A stretch of DNA of 64,000 bases from Eleginops maclovinus (GCF_036324505.1 NC_086370.1:4087453-4151452), one strand, 5' to 3'. Shown: positions 48,209 through 60,844, counted from the stretch's first letter. Made by a program: numbers and translations. Notes: generated by a model not told the origin, from the letters alone.

Positions 48209-51200
48209 CATCCGCTTGAGTGCAGCCTGTGTCATAAAGAGTGAAACGGATAGTTTATCTAAACAAGAAGTGTATTTTACTGTATGTATGTACAGTAAGC
48301 GTTATTTAGGTGTGTTTTGAGATGAGTGTGTACAATTTCTGCATTTGGATTCATGAGCGACGTGAAATTCTCAGATTTTCAGGGAAATGCTTATGATTAC
48401 AGCTCCATTTTTTTATATTAATGTGAACTCAGATGGAGCCATTGCTTTAAATTTCATGCGGCTGGTGTTGGTTAAAAATAGGTTAATTTAACACTGGCAG
48501 GGTAAGATTTGATCAATGCTGATATACTTTGAGATAGAAGGAAATTGCTTGCAATGGAAAACAGGGCCGGTCTGCCTCGTTTGTTCTATGGTACATTGAT
48601 TTTAAGTGTATCTCCGTGCAGGTTGTTACTGTCAGACATAGAGAGGATGGAGCTGTAATCTAAGGCTGTATGACAGAATATGCATTGCTGATAGAGAGCA
48701 AAGGCCTGTTTTCTTTTTTTCTCCTGTGATAAATTGATTATTTTTACAATGTCATCTTCCATTTCTGCCTGCAGATGTGAAATTTAGATGGAAATAGCTA
48801 AAATAATGGATGAGAGAAGAGTGATTAAAAGAGATACTAGAGAAATAACTCAACAGATTGGTTAGAAAATATAAACCAGGCTCTCAAGGACGGACACTTC
48901 CATTCTCTGTTGAAATATCTCTTTGTTCTTTATACATCTAAGAGTTATTTTTAGTTTACTACGCAGTGCTGTCTCTCTATGCCTGCATTTATTTTTTTCA
49001 TTGACACTATAAATGTGGTGGCCTTTGATCCCTTCAGTTGTGTTCTTAAAATCTCGCCACTGTAAGCGTGAACAGTATTCGTACACGTGTCTTAGGAAGG
49101 AAGGGAATGAAACCACAATATGTTAAACAAAATAGGTATAATCAGTGAATAACCATATGAATAAATAGACAAGTATGGTGAATTTATTCAACACATTCTG
49201 AAACAGTTTTTCAATATTTTTACTTCATATTATACCCTTTATTTGTATGATTTCAAACCTACTTTTTTTATAACAACATTTACCAAACATCTCATTTTTC
49301 ATAATTTTTAAACGCTTAGCTTTCCTAGGCAAGGTTCACCTGTCATCACCAAATGTTGCTAGCTCCTGCGAGCTTGTTACACAAACTTGCTAAAGTAATT
49401 CTAAAGCATCTAGTTAGCTTCTGCTGCTCCTGCTGCTGCTGGAAAAACAGTGCCAAGAACAGGAGCTAACCTTACCTAGTATTTGATTTGACATGGCTAT
49501 ATTATAGGATAGTTACCTACCTATCAAGCTAACTAGAAAAAAGGTTGTTAGGTAGTTAGAAAACTATGGAGCCGGTGTTAGCAGGCTCGTTATTAATCCT
49601 TTTTTTAAATTGAGAGGCGTCCCCCTTGCAACCTTAATTCACAAAAAAAGCATGGGGACGCGAAAGAACAAGTAAAAACCCACAGGCATCGTAGCTTTAG
49701 CGATGGTGATAGTTTATGATGTCACTAAGCGACTTTTGGTCATGTAGCATTACATACAGTTAAACAACAAAATGCACAAAATAAAATGAACAAATATCAT
49801 GTGTAGGCTATGTCCTGAAACCTTCAAAAGAGAGCTTATTTTTCTCTAGCTGTTAACATCTGTACATATTTTGGGGGAAATAAGGCCCAATTAGAAGGTA
49901 AAATGTGTTAGTTTATTTTTTGTTTAAGGTTGTTCATTCATATGATTGTGTATATCGTTATGTTTTATTTAAGAATTTACTACTAACACTCTCCATACTA
50001 ATTGGCCAGGTGTTATTCAAAATTGTGGATACACACCTAGAAAGACAGGTAATAGAGATTCATGTAGCACTCTTCATGGTCTGCTGGTAGTGTGTCTCAG
50101 TGTGCTTTTGTAAAACATAAAGCAGTAGTCAGACCTAGATGTGGTAGACTTTGTAGAATGATTTGAATACGAATGAAATTGCCGAAATATTTCCATACGA
50201 TGTCATCATCTGAGCATTATCCAAATGGAGAACGGCCTGGATATGCTTACGCTTCAAGTATTGCTTCTCTGCTCAGTTTTTTATGCCATCATATTTCACT
50301 GTGTGAATTTTGAGTCTTTTAGTTCAGGTGATGCAGTATGTTTGCTACCAATGACGTGAACCAAAGAGCCAAAGATTACAATTTGATTTCTTCTTTGTTT
50401 CCCTTTAGTTCCTTAACTAGGAGATCTTGAAGTGCATTTTCAAATGTTACTCATGTTCGTTATTGATAAGATAACTTTGAAATAGCATGCAGTCAATAAG
50501 CAGATAAACATGACACTTTCACATAGGTATTTCAGATAGAAACAGGATTCAGTTTAACAACAGTGATGCATGATTATTTATTGATGTATTCAATATTACT
50601 GTGACATACACTCACTCATTCCATTTCAATTTTAGGAACATTCGATGTGTATTCAACATAGGCTGAATTGGTTAAATCTTGACGTCATAGTCATGGCCTT
50701 TTAAATCGTTTATTTTCCTTTTTATCTGCATTGCTTCTGCAATTTACAAACAATTTGACTGCTTTCCTTGCCTGATGATAATAGAACAGTAGAATTTATG
50801 TTGGTTTATGTTCTTCCTGCATGGTTTTCAAGTGCAACTTCTTGTTTCTTCTGCTTTGCTCAGTTTTGAAATATGATGGAGAAGACTCATCATAAAATGC
50901 TCAGTTGAGGCTATTGACGGGACCTGATTGGTAATAAAGCCAAAAGTGGTGACAAAGTGCAGGACGTTCAAACTGTGATAAGAAATTGTCACTTACAGTG
51001 TTCATTGCATTTGAGCTTGGTCTGCTCTGGGAATGTCAGTGAGCACTGACCAACTAAAAAGGTTTATATAGTTAGAACAAGACGGTCAGGTTTTATACAA
51101 CATGCCTGCAGTTGTAGTTTTTATAGCCATCTTCTCAGTGAATGGTACAAGAAGTAAAGGCCAATATGGAGCCAAATAATCACAAGAGCAACCGCATAGA

Positions 51201-52853
51201 ACATTTTACTCACTCGGTGATGAAGTCCATACACAAAGCTCAAGAGAACCAATGGCTCCACGGTCGCTACTGTATTATCAGTGCTGCTTTGCTCTGACTG
51301 GTCAGCATTTAGATGGTAACAAATACCCTAGGAAGATGGAAGTACTTCAGAATTAAAGCTATGAAATGGAATATTATGGGATATGGGACTTTATGCAACA
51401 GAAAAATGGCTACCGTTGGACTGCCCTTACTTTCCTGTTGTGTGGAGTGTCTAATAATGCCTCAAGGTGATGTTGGCTTCCAACCTCACAGCTCCTGGGA
51501 AAATCTTCATGTGAAATGTATTTCTATACTATGCTAATACAGGCATCAGTTTGCTTAACATGTTGTAAATAAATAGTAACACTGTGCATGTTTATTTGGT
51601 GTATGAATATGAATGATAGCAATAAAAGAGGTTTAACGTGTGTATTGGTTGCATTTGTTCTTCACAGAGCTGTTTCTATGCATCATCTAAATTACAAGTG
51701 CAGTGGGTCACTAGCTAGCCTACAGAAATGCAAATGTATGTGTGTGGGTTACAGATGGTAGGGCAGCCATCTCCCAGCGGGAGTGTTGGAGAATGTTAGG
51801 ATTCATTTCCTGCAGCTCCATTAGCTCTGAGTCAGCAGAATCAGAGTGAGATGATGATCATCATGCAGTGCATATACCCACATATTATAACTTTTGGTGA
51901 AGATAGAAGTTATATACCAGGCGAATTTGATCTTCAACATTAAAAGCAAAGATGGCTGATTTTTAATTAACTTAAAGTTTGTATTTTAAAACATAGACAC
52001 TTTGCAATCCATTTTGCACATAATACAGAAGTTTGCATTTTTCCAATTTTAATAAACCCACCTCGCCCAACTGTAAACAAAAACAGCACCTAGAGGACTA
52101 ATATAATCTGCAGATGATATATAATAAAAGAGTAGAACAATCACTAAATATGTATGAATATATATTTATGTAACTACAGTATCTATGTACAATTAATAAT
52201 AACAGTACAGACAGATGAGGTTAAAAACTATTAAAAAACATACGAATGTACATATTTTGAAACACACATTAGCAAATACTCATCTTAGCATAAACCAAAT
52301 TCAAATAGTCATGTAAAAGTTCGAGGTATGTATACATATACTGTATGTTAGAAATGGTTGCCATATATTATATAATGTTCCTGTGGAACCACCCAAAGTG
52401 CACTTTTTTCTCCATGTGTAGAAAGTTCTGTAACCCACAGGACCTTGGGGGAGAGGACTCCTTCTTCCACTTCATTAGTATAAGTTGGTGAAGTATTTAA
52501 TTCAAGTAAACCATTAACTAAATGTATTCTTATTAAGAGGATAAAAGAAATGCAGCTGGTTTCAGCTCGGGAAGGAATTATTCTTTGGAGTTGTTTGTGT
52601 TCTTGGTGATTCCAACTAAAAACAGGCCTTGTACTTCCTTACGTTCATTAAGCTATGTTGTATGTTTGAACAAATCAAAGGAATAAAACATATACAAATA
52701 CAAACTAAGTACTTACATAAAAGTTAGCTTTTTCTAGCAAGATCTGCAGTAGTAGTGTATGCATAATTAGAGTGAAGATTATTTTCATACATACCGCATA
52801 ATTGTACATAAAAGGCTGAATAATTAAATGTTCTTCTCCGTATGACCTCAGGC
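48209..52853. other. downstream of gabrp, probable 3'UTR then intergenic
   Basis: No coding region is recognised. AATAAA words lie near 49160, 51566 and 51619, so the gabrp 3' end may be anywhere from 1 to 3.4 kb past the stop. The rest is AT-rich intergenic DNA. Confidence 0.4.
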
Positions 52854-53474
52854 TTTACAGGTCCCATATTGTGGCCATTTTTACTGATCATAATTCCACT
52901 GTTGAAGTGTACTAGAATAGATTTACATTGTTCAATGTTCCAAAATCACATTGGTTTTTTCCTCATACAGCATCTCTACAGTATCTCTATTCACTCTCTG
53001 TCCTAACGCCTTGTCGGAGATCCTGCAGCTGTCGTCCATGAAATACCGGGCACACAGTACAGTCCTTCGAACCGTTGAAGGAACAGTGTTAAAAATGCAT
53101 TTCAACCACTGACTTTTTCGTGGTACTGCCTTCAGTAAGGCAAACAGATGACATTTCCCCTCACATTTCAGTGCACAGTACTTCCTTGACATTTTAGCCT
53201 TCCAAAAGTAAATGGTCGGTTGGCAGAGGGTGTGCCTATTGGTGTGCCAACTTGCCGATTGGTCTCCTGATTTAGTGACGTCAATAGCACCCGGAATACA
53301 AAAATGGAAAAAATCTACGAGGCGTTGGAGGGCAGCATAGACACGTCTTTTCTGCTTTAGAGTACACGCTACAGGGTGTAATTTGAGGGTTTGTGACTTT
53401 GCACATGCAGAAAAAGCTACATAACACACGAAAGGACGGGTTATAACCGGAAACGCATAATAGGGGACCTTTAA
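52854..53474 (-). mobile_element. second THAP-bearing DNA element relic
   Basis: The left end TTTACAGGTCCCATATTGTG and right end (reverse complement TTAAAGGTCCCCTATTATGC) are inverted copies and match the ends of the element at 19102-19793. On the minus strand, 53192-52932 encodes MSRKYCALKCEGKCHLFALL, SQWLKCIFNTVPS and VLCARYFMDDSC. This is a THAP-type domain in which the last zinc ligand, normally His, is Tyr. No catalytic transposase follows. It is a deleted, decaying transposon copy. Confidence 0.65.
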
Positions 53475-53830
53475 TTATGAAAAACAGACAGCCTGACAAT
53501 GACCTCAAGTCAATACCTCAGTTACCTCCTCATACTGTAGATTCCTGATCCTCAACTGAGTCAGGAATTCCTTTAAAAAGAGTGTCACATGAAAGTAGGA
53601 CAAAAAAACATACCACCAGAATACTGTATGAGTCATAGACACATACAGCGCATGTAAGCCTATGGTTTGCTAGCAGTGTGCAATCTCAGAGGCAATGGTT
53701 GTAATCTGCTATATAATAGAAAGAAGAACAACCATTGCAAGGTTTGGAGGAGTAAGAGGGATTATTTATTTTAAAAGGTCATAAAACCAAGTTGTGTGAG
53801 TTGTGATCTTCAAGGGTAAATCTTGTTCGC

Positions 53831-54027
53831 TTACTAATCTTGAGATAATGTTAGTTAGATTACTAATCTTGAGATAATGTTAGTTAGATTACTAATCTTG
53901 AGATAATGTTAGTTAGATTACTAATCTTGAGATAATGTTAGTTAGAGTACTCATTTCCAGATAATGGCAGTAGGCTTACTATCTTGAGATAATGATAGTT
54001 AGATTACTAATCTTGAGATAATGATAC
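53831..54027. repeat. 29 bp tandem repeat, about seven copies
   Basis: The unit TTACTAATCTTGAGATAATG followed by TTAGTTAGA repeats from 53831. The first four copies are essentially identical (starts at 53831, 53860, 53889, 53918). Two or three diverged copies then end in GAGATAATGATACA. There are no spacers, so this is a minisatellite. Confidence 0.95.
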
Positions 54028-55529
54028 ATAGTTTACACAAAAATGATATAAACATCATAAACAACAACATTAACCGTGCCATATCATAAAAGCATGTGCA
54101 TGTACAAATAGACAGAAGTTATGCTAATGAAGATGGAAACGAGCTGAAAGGTGTGCCACAGATCTTATTTCTCTCAATATCCCGGAATCCAATGTAAAAA
54201 TCCCATTGGTTTTTTTGTGTTATGGGATCCTTTGAGATGCTAGCCAGTCAGCCTATAAAATTTGTCATCACTGCACCACTCTATGGTTTCTGGAGTGGCA
54301 ACCTGCTTTTTAACAGCTTTTTTACATCCACAGTGTGTCTGAATCATGGCACTCTTGAATATCAGTTAGATCACTGTACAAACTGATCAGACAGTCATAC
54401 TGCAGCAGCCAGCAGCGTCTTACCCCCTACTACAGGACTGCAAGTCCTTATGTGGTTTGAAGCGGCACGACACACAGAGTTATCCCAGCATCAAAACAGA
54501 TCTGGGGGTTCCAGACTCAGCATGAGTGAGAACGATGCAGCATGGGTCTCATCAGAAAAGCTGCACAGACATGTGAAGTGTGCAATCAAGTGTGGTCCAA
54601 TCAAAGGAAGAGTAGCAGAAGGCAGAGGTGACTACAATGTTGCTAAGACGATGAATTACTGTAGGTATTAAGATTATTGAAAATGCATTGATGAGACTCT
54701 CAGTTGTTGCAGGACTAGTTTCTCAAAGTGACTACTTGTGTTTTTCAAACACAAATCAGATCAGATCTTCTCTGAGATTGGGACAAACCAAATAAAACAA
54801 ATACTTTTTCCCCACTGTCGTTTTGTTTGTGCCTACAGCTTTGCATATCATATCCATAATTAATCTCAACTCAGCTGCCTGTAATATTAAAGAGTAAAAG
54901 GTGTGTTTCACATAGCCACCGTATTCTGTTAAACCAGACATTTAAATCAGCAAACCACTTAACCCTGTAATTCCAGAACATGCTGTACTGCTCTGACTGA
55001 ACAGAAGATGGCGCTGTGGAATCACAGTTCACCTTTAAATCCAATGCAGTCAAAGGAGCTGCACTGAGCAGCGACGCATGGGAGGGAACAGATTTACAAA
55101 CATGTTGATGCACTGAGGCAGCATGAGCTGTAATCAGAACTATGGATGCTTATTGTTTTTAAGAGGATAACATGTGTGTTTGTTTCTTGTTCCGTGAATT
55201 TCTAAGTTATACAGAAAATACACATTTCTAATGAAGGGGTAGAAAATCAAAATTGAACTCCAGCTGTATTCATTACCCCTAAATCCTTTTTTGATATGCA
55301 TACTGATCACATAGATATGCATACATATTTAGTCTGGTTCCTGCATGCTTTTTGCATATTTAATTTCATCATATATTAAATATCCTCTATGTTACATATG
55401 TTTCAAAGGTTTGTTGCTGCCAATGAACAAAAGTGACACAAGAAACAGTGTGTTTTGGCAGCAAGTAGCCGTATGCGAGAACACTGACATTTTCCACTTC
55501 CCATTAACACAATCTACCAAAATGACTCC
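54028..55529. other. intergenic, no gene seen
   Basis: No conserved reading frame or repeat with defined ends. It ends at the BEL/Pao insertion point. Confidence 0.4.
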
Positions 55530-55931
55530 TGTAAGAGACATATAGGCTGAAGATGAGCAGCACGGTGTGTTAGTGTGTGTGTGTTGCAGAGGGGGTGGTT
55601 CACCTGGGAGTGGGCGTGTGTGCGTGCGGAAGTGTGTGTGCGTAAAGGTGGGCACTCACCGGTGACGCAGATGAGAGAGAGAGAGAGAGAGAGAGTCAGG
55701 GTTGGGAGTAGCCGTAATTTTTGTTGACCGCTACCGCTACTCATTCATTCATTTATCCATCCTTGCTGCGCTGTGATAGCTCTGTGCTTTCAATAAATGC
55801 ACCTAAGCATATTTGGATCTCAGCGTGTCTTTGTCATGGTCTACTGTGGCGCGTCATAAATCTACGTACCTGAGGACCCAAACCTCATAGACTCTCAGCG
55901 GCTAAAAGGTTTGTGTTTGGAAGCCGCAACA
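55530..55931 (+). repeat. BEL/Pao 5' LTR (402 bp)
   Basis: Starts TG, ends CA. It contains a (GA)n tract at about 55673-55695 and a CAATAAATG polyadenylation-type word at about 55790. It matches 60443-60844 throughout as far as I can read. Confidence 0.93.
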
Positions 55932-56398
55932 TTTGTCAACAAAAAACAGGCGTTTAATGAAAATCATCAAGCCGCATCAAAGAACCAAGTCGTCCCGCAC
56001 CGACTAGCCCGAGAACAAAGGAGCCACAGCTAAGTGCCACACCACGCCAAACATTTACCTGGGAACAGGTAGGCCTGAACCTGTTAATGTTTGTGGATTA
56101 AGGAATCCGCTTCGATTGGAATGCATTGAGTCAAATGAGGACAATGTATTAAATGGATACGCTGGTTGCATTGGCGCATTGATGGTGGCGCATATTCTCC
56201 GTGCTTTAATGGATTGTGATGTCGGGACTTTGTGGCATGTGGCGGCTGATGTTGTCTAAAGACCTACTGCTTGTTGAAATGCTTGGATCGAATCCGCTCT
56301 GTCAATAAATTTAAATGCAATGTCTATGGATGGATTTGAATACGCTCTTGAATTAAATGTGATTGTGTTGCTTCATACAAAAATACAATCTAACGAAA

Positions 56399-59300
56399 AT
56401 GAGTCAAATAAACGCTGATGCTGAATGTTCAAACATGGAACGTGAAAAGAGGGAAATCAAACTGACGGCCAAAGCAATGGAAAATAAAATCGAACGGTTG
56501 CAGCATGAGCGCAAAAGTGCCGTTAATAAAATCAAAGAGCTTATTCCGCAAATAAAAGCGCACATGAAATCAAAAGAAAATGTAACTGAAATCCCCTCAC
56601 AACTGAATAACTTGAATGCACTGTGTAAAAAGGCCACTGACCTGCACAACGAAGTATTGCAACTTCTTCCTGATGATGAACATAAAAAACAAAAGGAGTG
56701 GTTTTCTAGCATTATGGATTACAGTGATGCATTCAAGGAACAAGTGGAAAAATGGATAAAGGAAAATCCGCATGAAAACTCAAATGAATTACCACTACAG
56801 ACAAATACTTCTGAGCAACCAACAAAGGAAATAAATTATGCAGAACAAATTCCTGTCGAAAAAAGTAAGGATTTGTCTGTTGCTGACCCTCCAGTACCTG
56901 TTTCCACTGGACAAGATCCTCAGGATGAACTACAGCCCTGTGACAGCATCTCAAATGCAACCAAGAAATCACGCTCACATCATTCCTCATCCTTGGCTTC
57001 ACGCTCATCTGCTCGCTTAAAAACGGAAACAAATCTTGCAATTTTGGCAACAAAACAAAAGGCATTAAAGGAAAAACATGCATTGGATGAAGAGGAGTTA
57101 AAGCTACGCAAAAGAAGAGAACAGCTTTTACTGGAGAATGAAATCGCTGAGGAAATGGCAAAACTAAGTGTTATAAAATCACAAAGCAGTGTTGGCAGTA
57201 AATCAAAGTCAAAGGTTTCAGATGGGATGAACTTATACTATGAAAAGACATGCTCAAAACAACAACTTAACATCAATGTTATGGAATTTGTCCCATCACT
57301 GCCAGTTAAACTAAAATCCAACGCAATTGAAACCACACAGACAGTTGTGAAGCCTAAAGTCACTCACTTACCTGACATAAAACATCTCCCAGGTCCTTCT
57401 TACCTGCTCCAACGTTATCTAACCACTCCTGAAGATCCTGTGACCAATGTTACACAAACTGATGCATCACAAAATGACAGTGTGCTGGACATAATGAGAA
57501 AACAAAATGAAATTTCAACACTCTTGATGCAACAACAATGCCTCTCAGCACTCCCAAAAAGGGAAATTCCCATTTTCGATGGTAACCCACTCAAATACCA
57601 TTCGTTTATTAAAGCATTTGAAAATGGAGTTGAGCGAAACACCAGTAACAACTGTGACAGACTCTACTTCCTTGAACAATACACCAAAGGGCATGCAAAG
57701 GGACTAGTGAGGAGCTGTCAGCACATTGAGTCGAGCAGAGGATATGTGAAGGCGAAGGCTCTATTGAAAGAGCACTATGGCAATGAGCAAAAGGTGGCAG
57801 CAGCATACATGGAGAGAGCTTTGTCATGGCCCACTATTAAAACAGAAGATGTGAAAGCCCTCCAGGAGTACGGCCTCTTTCTGCGTGGATGCTGCAACGC
57901 TTTGGAGGATGTGCAGTATTTAAGTGATCTGGACACACCCACAAACATGGTGGAAATCATTAAAAAACTGCCGTACAAACTCCGAGACCGCTGGAGGTGC
58001 GACGCATGTGACCTGCAGGAAAGGTACAATAGGAGAGCAAGGTTTGTGGATATTGCCAACTTTGTTGAAAAACAGGTAAAAATCTTGACAGACCCTGTGT
58101 TTGGAAACATTCGGGACACTGTTATAACAACTAAACAAATGAATCACAAACCTCCCCCTCGCTCCAGCATCAGAGGAACCAGCTTCGCTACCACAGTGAA
58201 TCGTGTGGAGAGAACAGCTCAACCTGTGAAAGCTACATACATAAAACCACCAGCCAAGAAGATCTGTCCCTGCTGCACCGGAGGACACACATTGGATGTG
58301 TGTGCGCGGTTGGAAAAAATGGCACACAAAGAGAAAATTGACTTCCTGAAGGAAAATGGTGCTTGTTTTCGCTGCCTGTGTATAGGACACATAAGCAAAA
58401 ATTGCCAAAGGAAGATTTCCTGCTCGAAGTGTGGCCTAAGACATCCAACTGTGCTCCATAAGGATAGTGTGGCAACGGCAGAACCAGCTGAGAGAAGCAT
58501 CCAGGTTACAGTGGACGACACCTTGGTTTCCAGTGGGCTTACAGGGGCTGGTGAGATGGATTGCAAGCTTCCTATCGTGCCGATTCAAGTGAAGGCGAAG
58601 AAGGGCAATAAAATCATTCTCACATACGCCTTTTTGGACCAGGGAAGTACTGCGGTGTTCTGTACTGAGAGTCTGAAGCAGAAGCTCAATTTGTCTGGGA
58701 AGAGAGCCAACATTCTTCTCAGGACCATGGGGCAGGAGAAGGTGGTCAGTAGCTACATTGTGCCAGAGCTGGAGGTGGCAGCACTTGAAGATGACAGCTT
58801 CATTGAGTTGCCAAAAGCGTATACTCAGTTGTCAATGCCAGTCCACAAAGCAAACATACCCACAAATAAGGATCTGACAAGGTGGCCATATTTAAAACAC
58901 ATCTCCTTACCACAGATTGAGGCTGGAATTGAGTTGCTGATTGGAACGAATGTTCCACGAGCCATGGAACCGCTGGAAGTTATCCGCAGTGAGCACAATG
59001 GACCCTACGCTATAAGGACGGCACTGGGCTGGACGGTAAATGGACCACTGACAGGAAACGGTGGAGAGGCCAATTACTGTGAGCAGCCAGTAACTGTGAA
59101 CCGTGTGTCCATTGTAAATCTGGATGAACTGTGGCAACAGCAATTTAAGATGGACTTTCCAGAATCTGCTGTGGAGGAACAAGTGGGTCTGTCCAGGGAA
59201 GACCTGAGGTTCATGGACATGGTCACAAAGTCAGCCAAACATGTCAATGGTCACTACCAGGTCGCCCTGCCTTTGAAAAATCCAAACGTCAGCATGCCAA

Positions 59301-60208
59301 ATAACAGGAAAGTGGTGGAACAGCGTCAAAACCATCTGAAGAGGAGGCTCCAGAGGGATCCAGTGTTTTACAGGGAGTATAACACCTTTATTAACGATCT
59401 ACTTGGTAAAGGTTATGCTGAAAAGGTTCCTGATGCAGAGCTGGAAAGAAGTGATGGCAGGGTCTGGTACATACCGCACCATGGTGTCTACCACCCGACA
59501 AAGGGAAAGCTCAGAGTTGTTTTTGATTGTGGTGCCAGTTACAAAGGACAATCTCTGAATGAAGAGCTGTTGCAAGGGCCCGATCTAACCAGCTCACTGA
59601 TTGGAGTTGTGACCAGGTTCAGGAGGGAACCTGTGGTCATCATGGCTGACATAGAAGCTATGTTTCACCAGGTGCAAGTGCCCCCAGATGATGCTGATCT
59701 GATCAAAGTACAACGCTTGGATGAGGAGGGACTCCACACAGTTCTTTGCGAAGTGGAAGCCATTATTAACAGCAGGCCCATCACCAAGGCCTCCACAGAT
59801 CCTAACGACCTGGAAGCACTGACGCCGAACCATCTGTTACTGCTTAAAACCCAGCCTTCATTACCACCTGGAGAGTTCCAAGCAGCAGACCTGTACGCAC
59901 AGAGAAGATGGAGACAAGTCCAGTACATATCTGATCTGTTCTGGAAGCGCTGGACAAAGGAGTACCTGCCTCTGTTACAGGAACGACAGAGATGGACTGG
60001 AGTCCAGAGAAACCTTGTCGCAGGAGATCTAGTTTTGCTAATGGACAGTACTGCACCTCGTAATTCTTGGATTATGGGACGTGTCTTGCAAACTTTTCCA
60101 GATCGCAAGGGATTTGTGCGTCAAATTCGGATTAAGACAAGAACCAGTTGCTTGGACAGACCCATATCCAAGGTGTGTTTGTTGCTGGAGAAGGAGGAGG
60201 CAGCATGA
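56399..60208 (+). CDS. BEL/Pao gag-protease-RT/integrase ORF with in-frame internal deletion
   Basis: 1269 codons, starting at the ATG at 56399 (the frame is open slightly upstream but without ATG). Order: coiled-coil N-terminus (about 10-95); Lys/Glu-rich helix (about 225-265); BEL gag domain (about 384-565, starting REIPIFDGNPLKYHSF); two Cys/His clusters, the second CFRCLCIGHISKNC fitting CX2CX4HX4C (about 656-669); an aspartic protease with LDQGST (Asp about 747); the start of the reverse transcriptase (KLRVVFDCGAS, and ADIEAMFHQV with Asp 1084). At about residue 1100 the frame passes directly into an integrase C-terminus (CEVEAIINSRPIT, LTPNHLLLL). The RT active site (YxDD), RNase H and the integrase catalytic core are missing. 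Structural and protease functions may survive; reverse transcription and integration cannot. Confidence 0.9.
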   Translation: MSQINADAECSNMEREKREIKLTAKAMENKIERLQHERKSAVNKIKELIPQIKAHMKSKENVTEIPSQLNNLNALCKKATDLHNEVLQLLPDDEHKKQKEWFSSIMDYSDAFKEQVEKWIKENPHENSNELPLQTNTSEQPTKEINYAEQIPVEKSKDLSVADPPVPVSTGQDPQDELQPCDSISNATKKSRSHHSSSLASRSSARLKTETNLAILATKQKALKEKHALDEEELKLRKRREQLLLENEIAEEMAKLSVIKSQSSVGSKSKSKVSDGMNLYYEKTCSKQQLNINVMEFVPSLPVKLKSNAIETTQTVVKPKVTHLPDIKHLPGPSYLLQRYLTTPEDPVTNVTQTDASQNDSVLDIMRKQNEISTLLMQQQCLSALPKREIPIFDGNPLKYHSFIKAFENGVERNTSNNCDRLYFLEQYTKGHAKGLVRSCQHIESSRGYVKAKALLKEHYGNEQKVAAAYMERALSWPTIKTEDVKALQEYGLFLRGCCNALEDVQYLSDLDTPTNMVEIIKKLPYKLRDRWRCDACDLQERYNRRARFVDIANFVEKQVKILTDPVFGNIRDTVITTKQMNHKPPPRSSIRGTSFATTVNRVERTAQPVKATYIKPPAKKICPCCTGGHTLDVCARLEKMAHKEKIDFLKENGACFRCLCIGHISKNCQRKISCSKCGLRHPTVLHKDSVATAEPAERSIQVTVDDTLVSSGLTGAGEMDCKLPIVPIQVKAKKGNKIILTYAFLDQGSTAVFCTESLKQKLNLSGKRANILLRTMGQEKVVSSYIVPELEVAALEDDSFIELPKAYTQLSMPVHKANIPTNKDLTRWPYLKHISLPQIEAGIELLIGTNVPRAMEPLEVIRSEHNGPYAIRTALGWTVNGPLTGNGGEANYCEQPVTVNRVSIVNLDELWQQQFKMDFPESAVEEQVGLSREDLRFMDMVTKSAKHVNGHYQVALPLKNPNVSMPNNRKVVEQRQNHLKRRLQRDPVFYREYNTFINDLLGKGYAEKVPDAELERSDGRVWYIPHHGVYHPTKGKLRVVFDCGASYKGQSLNEELLQGPDLTSSLIGVVTRFRREPVVIMADIEAMFHQVQVPPDDADLIKVQRLDEEGLHTVLCEVEAIINSRPITKASTDPNDLEALTPNHLLLLKTQPSLPPGEFQAADLYAQRRWRQVQYISDLFWKRWTKEYLPLLQERQRWTGVQRNLVAGDLVLLMDSTAPRNSWIMGRVLQTFPDRKGFVRQIRIKTRTSCLDRPISKVCLLLEKEEAA

Positions 60209-60442
60209 GGACGTTGCTGACCTCTATATGGACTTTGTGTTTTCGGACGTCAGATGGACTTTGCACTAATCGGTCATGACGACCAGAAGAAGGAATATTC
60301 GTTGTAATGACTTTTCATGGACTTGAGCAATTTATTAGAGATTTTTGCATTATCGTTGAAATTGATATGATGATTTATTATGTCTCCTATTGTGTTTTGA
60401 AATGTGAATTATTATGTGAGACCTAATAATTAGGGGCTGGTG

Positions 60443-60844
60443 TGTAAGAGACATATAGGCTGAAGATGAGCAGCACGGTGTGTTAGTGTGTGTGTGTTGC
60501 AGAGGGGGTGGTTCACCTGGGAGTGGGCGTGTGTGCGTGCGGAAGTGTGTGTGCGTAAAGGTGGGCACTCACCGGTGACGCAGATGAGAGAGAGAGAGAG
60601 AGAGAGAGTCAGGGTTGGGAGTAGCCGTAATTTTTGTTGACCGCTACCGCTACTCATTCATTCATTTATCCATCCTTGCTGCGCTGTGATAGCTCTGTGC
60701 TTTCAATAAATGCACCTAAGCATATTTGGATCTCAGCGTGTCTTTGTCATGGTCTACTGTGGCGCGTCATAAATCTACGTACCTGAGGACCCAAACCTCA
60801 TAGACTCTCAGCGGCTAAAAGGTTTGTGTTTGGAAGCCGCAACA
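60443..60844 (+). repeat. BEL/Pao 3' LTR (402 bp)
   Basis: Same sequence and length as the 5' LTR, including the GA microsatellite. It is followed by the ACTCC target duplication at 60845-60849. Confidence 0.93.

Larger units (their letters stand above)
55530..60844 (+). mobile_element. BEL/Pao LTR retrotransposon, complete ends, internally deleted
   Basis: A 5315 bp unit is bounded by two LTRs of 402 bp (TGTAAGAG...GCAACA) and flanked by ACTCC on both sides (55525-55529 and 60845-60849), the 5-base duplication expected for BEL/Pao. The LTRs show no difference on reading, including an equal-length GA tract, so insertion is recent. The internal region has a leader (55932-56398), one long ORF and a short tail with a weak purine tract (TAGGGGCTGG) before the 3' LTR. 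I could not assign a primer-binding site. Confidence 0.93.

Noticed and set aside
48300..52850. A second gene between gabrp and the BEL element
   Set aside because: No frame over 85 codons shows family resemblance and no exon-like pair with matched phases was found.
52932..53192. Stand-alone host THAP gene
   Set aside because: It sits between transposon-type inverted ends, lacks a zinc ligand and has no further domain.
53831..54027. CRISPR-like direct repeats
   Set aside because: Units are head-to-tail without spacers, and the DNA is vertebrate.
57415..60108. Minus-strand frames of 78-162 codons inside the BEL element
   Set aside because: They are antisense shadows of the 1269-codon gag-pol frame.
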